Source: Aureococcus anophagefferens (Eukaryota > Sar > Pelagophyceae > Pelagomonadales > Pelagomonadaceae). Taken from it: a stretch of DNA of 63,815 nt. The translations under genes and the position numbers were made by a program. Of the stretch, positions 62,090 to 63,815 are shown piece by piece (positions within the stretch are counted from its first letter, which is position 1; each line of letters starts with the position of its first letter). The stretch covers positions 102,340-166,154 of the forward strand of contig NW_008705566.1 in the NCBI RefSeq assembly GCF_000186865.1, given 5' to 3'. A model generated the notes under the pieces. The model was given only the letters and a program-made list of their open reading frames with translations. It was not told the DNA's origin and did not search any database.

Positions 62090-63815
62090 TTAGTACGGCG
62101 TCACTTGCGGCGACGCGGCGCCGAGGCTCGGGTCCACGGTGCGGTGGAACTCGCCGAAGTCGACGAGGCACGAGCCGCCCGGCTGGCGGAAGACGCAGGG
62201 CGCGAAGTTGTGCCACCAGGCGAAGTTCTCGAGGGCGTAGGAGTGGCGCGCCTGGACGAGGCGCGACGTGATGTCGTCGACGCCCTCGACGATGGCGACG
62301 ATCTCGACGTCGCGGTCGAAGAAGAAGGCCTCGAGCTCCTCGCGGAACTCGCGCGCCTCGTCGCGCGCGAAGCGCGGCCGGTGCGCCGGCGGCGTCGCCG
62401 CGCGCGGGACCTCCGGCGGCTCCGTCGGCAGCCCGCAGAGCGGCGTCGCCGCCGCGGTCTCGCGGTCCGCGGACCGCGCGCGCCGCGCCTCGTCGTCGGC
62501 CGCCGGCGGCGCCGCCGCGGGCGTCGCGCCCGCCGCGACGGCGTCGTACATGGCGAAGCCCGCGTCGGGGTCCGCCTGGACGAGGCCGTCGTCGTCGAAG
62601 TCGCCGTCGTCGTCGTCGTCGTCGAGGCCCTCGACGGGCGACGCGCCGCCCTCGTGGGGGACGCGCGGCGCGAACATGCGCACGTCCGTCGACGGGAGGC
62701 GCCGGGGGGGGCGCTTCTTGTGGGGCGACGCGATGGACGCCGCGCGCGCCGCCGCGTCGCGGTCCTCGCCGAGCCCCGACCAGCGCCGCGCGCCGCGCGC
62801 GGAGATCCACCGGCGGCCCGGCACGAGCGGGCTCGACGCGTCGAGCTTGTGGACGACGAGCTGGGGCAGCGCCATCAAGAGCAAACCGCCCGACGCCTCG
62901 TTGGGCCGCCGCAGGGCCATGCGGTGCGCCTGGTAGTAGGCCGTGCCGTGCGCGTCGCGCTCGTGGCGCACCTGCGTGGAACTCAAATCTTCGACCCAAT
63001 GCGATCGCGTGCGACGGTTTCGACGCAGGTTTTTCTGTTGTGCTTCGAGAACTCGATGAGCGCAATCGAGTCGTCCAAAAGTCAGCCGAATCGACTCCGA
63101 TTTGACCGAGATAGAGAGTTCTGAAGTTTGGCGGGGACCCCCCGAACCAGCGGTTGATTTCCACGCGGCGCCGCGCCGCGTACACCCTAATCCGCGCGTC
63201 GAGCAGGTGGTGGCGCCGCAGCTCGCAGACCTGGAACACCAGATAGAAGGCGTCGCCGACGCGCCGCACGACGGCCTTGTCGCTGAAGAGCACCGTCGAC
63301 TGGCGCTTCCGGCCCCGCGTCAGTCGGTGGAAGATGATGCCAAAGTAGAGCGACTCGATGACGAGGCTGCAGACGACCTGCACGTTGATGATGACCAGCG
63401 GCTCCCAGCAGTGGCCGAAGAAGTAGTCCTGCGTGCCGTAGCCGATCGTCGCCATCGTCTCGAGGCTGAAGTAGTAGGCCTCGATGCGATCGCTGAAGTC
63501 CATGCCGCACTTGTCGGCGAACGACAGGTACGCGAGCGCGAAGACGAAGACGACGAGGATGTAGACGAGGCAGAGCAGGCCCATGAGGCGCAGGAAGGGC
63601 AGGTGGACGATCGTGTTGAACCAGTCGTCGAGGTACATGTTGAGCCAGTCGCCGCCGACGCGCTTGATGTTCCACCGGCCCATCGACTGGTGGTCGTAGC
63701 TGTCCCGCAGCAGGATGCGCGACCGCCGCTGGTCGTTCTCCGAGAAGCGCTGCTGCTGCTGCCGCTCCCGCGCGCGGATCTCCTCGTACCTGCGACGCGG
63801 GAGAAGGAATCGACG
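62090..63815 (-). CDS. Inward-rectifier-type (Kir) potassium channel, 5' partial; hosts introner C
   Basis: Exons 63177-63789 and 62090-62971 flank a 205-nt introner intron; an upstream intron (acceptor at 63790) runs off the window. VGGDWLNMYLDDWFNTIVHL precedes TM1. The pore reads ETMATIGYGTQDYF, with the selectivity filter TIGYG, and TM2 follows. The cytosolic immunoglobulin-like domain opens LFSDKAVVRRVGDAFYLVFQV. It spans the introner junction as IRVYA|VRHERDAHG and continues LLLMALPQLVVHKLDASSPL, all typical of Kir. A long acidic insert (DDDDDDGDFDDDG) and FARDEAREFREELEAFFF follow. The channel conducts K+ and is gated by cytosolic ligands in relatives. The donor is GC and the acceptor CACGCAG of the element. 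Confidence 0.87.
62972..63168 (+). mobile_element. Introner element C (diverged), antisense to its host gene
   Basis: 197 bp, homologous along its length to elements A and B. It lies in the same plus-strand orientation as A, but the host Kir gene is on the minus strand. Termini are CTGCGTGGAACTCAA and TTGATTTCCACGCGG, so the inverted repeats have decayed. The flanking octamers, read in the host sense, are GCGCGGCG and GTGCGCCA, matching at five of eight positions. It still ends the intron in CACGCAG. This appears to be an older insertion than B. Confidence 0.87.

Noticed and set aside
1..63815. CRISPR array, IS element, operon or bacterial ribosome-binding sites
   Set aside because: Gene content, introns and strand alternation are eukaryotic; no spaced identical direct repeats of CRISPR type and no transposase gene were seen.

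Overview
The window is nuclear DNA of a very GC-rich, gene-dense, intron-poor protist. Third codon positions are almost all G or C, genes carry short introns, and the proteins are purely eukaryotic (SRP receptor alpha, long tRNase Z, R2R3-MYB, ATP10, ABCC transporter, TMEM208). Three copies of a ~200-bp element with inverted termini that end in CAG on both strands sit inside coding sequences, exactly where an intron is needed. Such intron-making non-autonomous DNA transposons (introners) are established in the pelagophyte Aureococcus anophagefferens and in Micromonas. Together with the base composition this suggests Aureococcus or a close relative; that assignment is inference.

Layout: about 42 genes in 63.8 kb, mostly alternating in strand. 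Left part (1-10.6 kb): a large ankyrin-like protein (partial), a SUMO-like gene, a small acidic coiled-coil gene, a nucleolar RBM34/Nop12-like RNA-binding protein, a CCCH zinc-finger protein and a prolyl 4-hydroxylase. 10.8-30 kb: an ABCC transporter, an acidic protein with an internal duplication, a Cys-rich secreted protein, tRNase Z, an ankyrin protein, TMEM208, an EF-hand protein carrying introner A, a LURP-one/Tubby-like protein and an MFS transporter. 30-46 kb: an amidohydrolase, R2R3-MYB, a saposin/canopy-like ER protein, a MATE exporter, an OB-fold/NZF repeat protein, a secreted beta-helix protein, an F-box-like protein with a beta-sandwich, mitochondrial ribosomal protein uL23m and a GH18 chitinase-like enzyme. 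46-63.8 kb: ATP10, a Sel1-repeat membrane protein, a BTB protein, an RlmL-type rRNA methyltransferase, a YHS protein, a CRAL-TRIO protein carrying introner B, SRP receptor alpha, a glycosyltransferase, a class-3 lipase pseudoenzyme, an ATP-grasp-like protein and a Kir-type potassium channel carrying introner C (5' partial).

There are no operons. Organisation is by head-to-head pairs sharing short promoters and tail-to-tail pairs whose stop codons lie 0-17 bp apart. No rRNA, tRNA or CRISPR array was recognised. The most interesting items are the introners with 8-bp target duplications that work as introns in both orientations, the very high share of GC-AG introns (7 of 17 inferred), a second possible short introner family, and a repeat protein at 36534-38300 combining an RPA70N/TPP1-like OB fold, four TQT/SIM-like repeats and a ubiquitin-binding-type NZF finger. 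Exon structures were inferred by eye from frame, splice sites and homology; none is supported by transcripts here.
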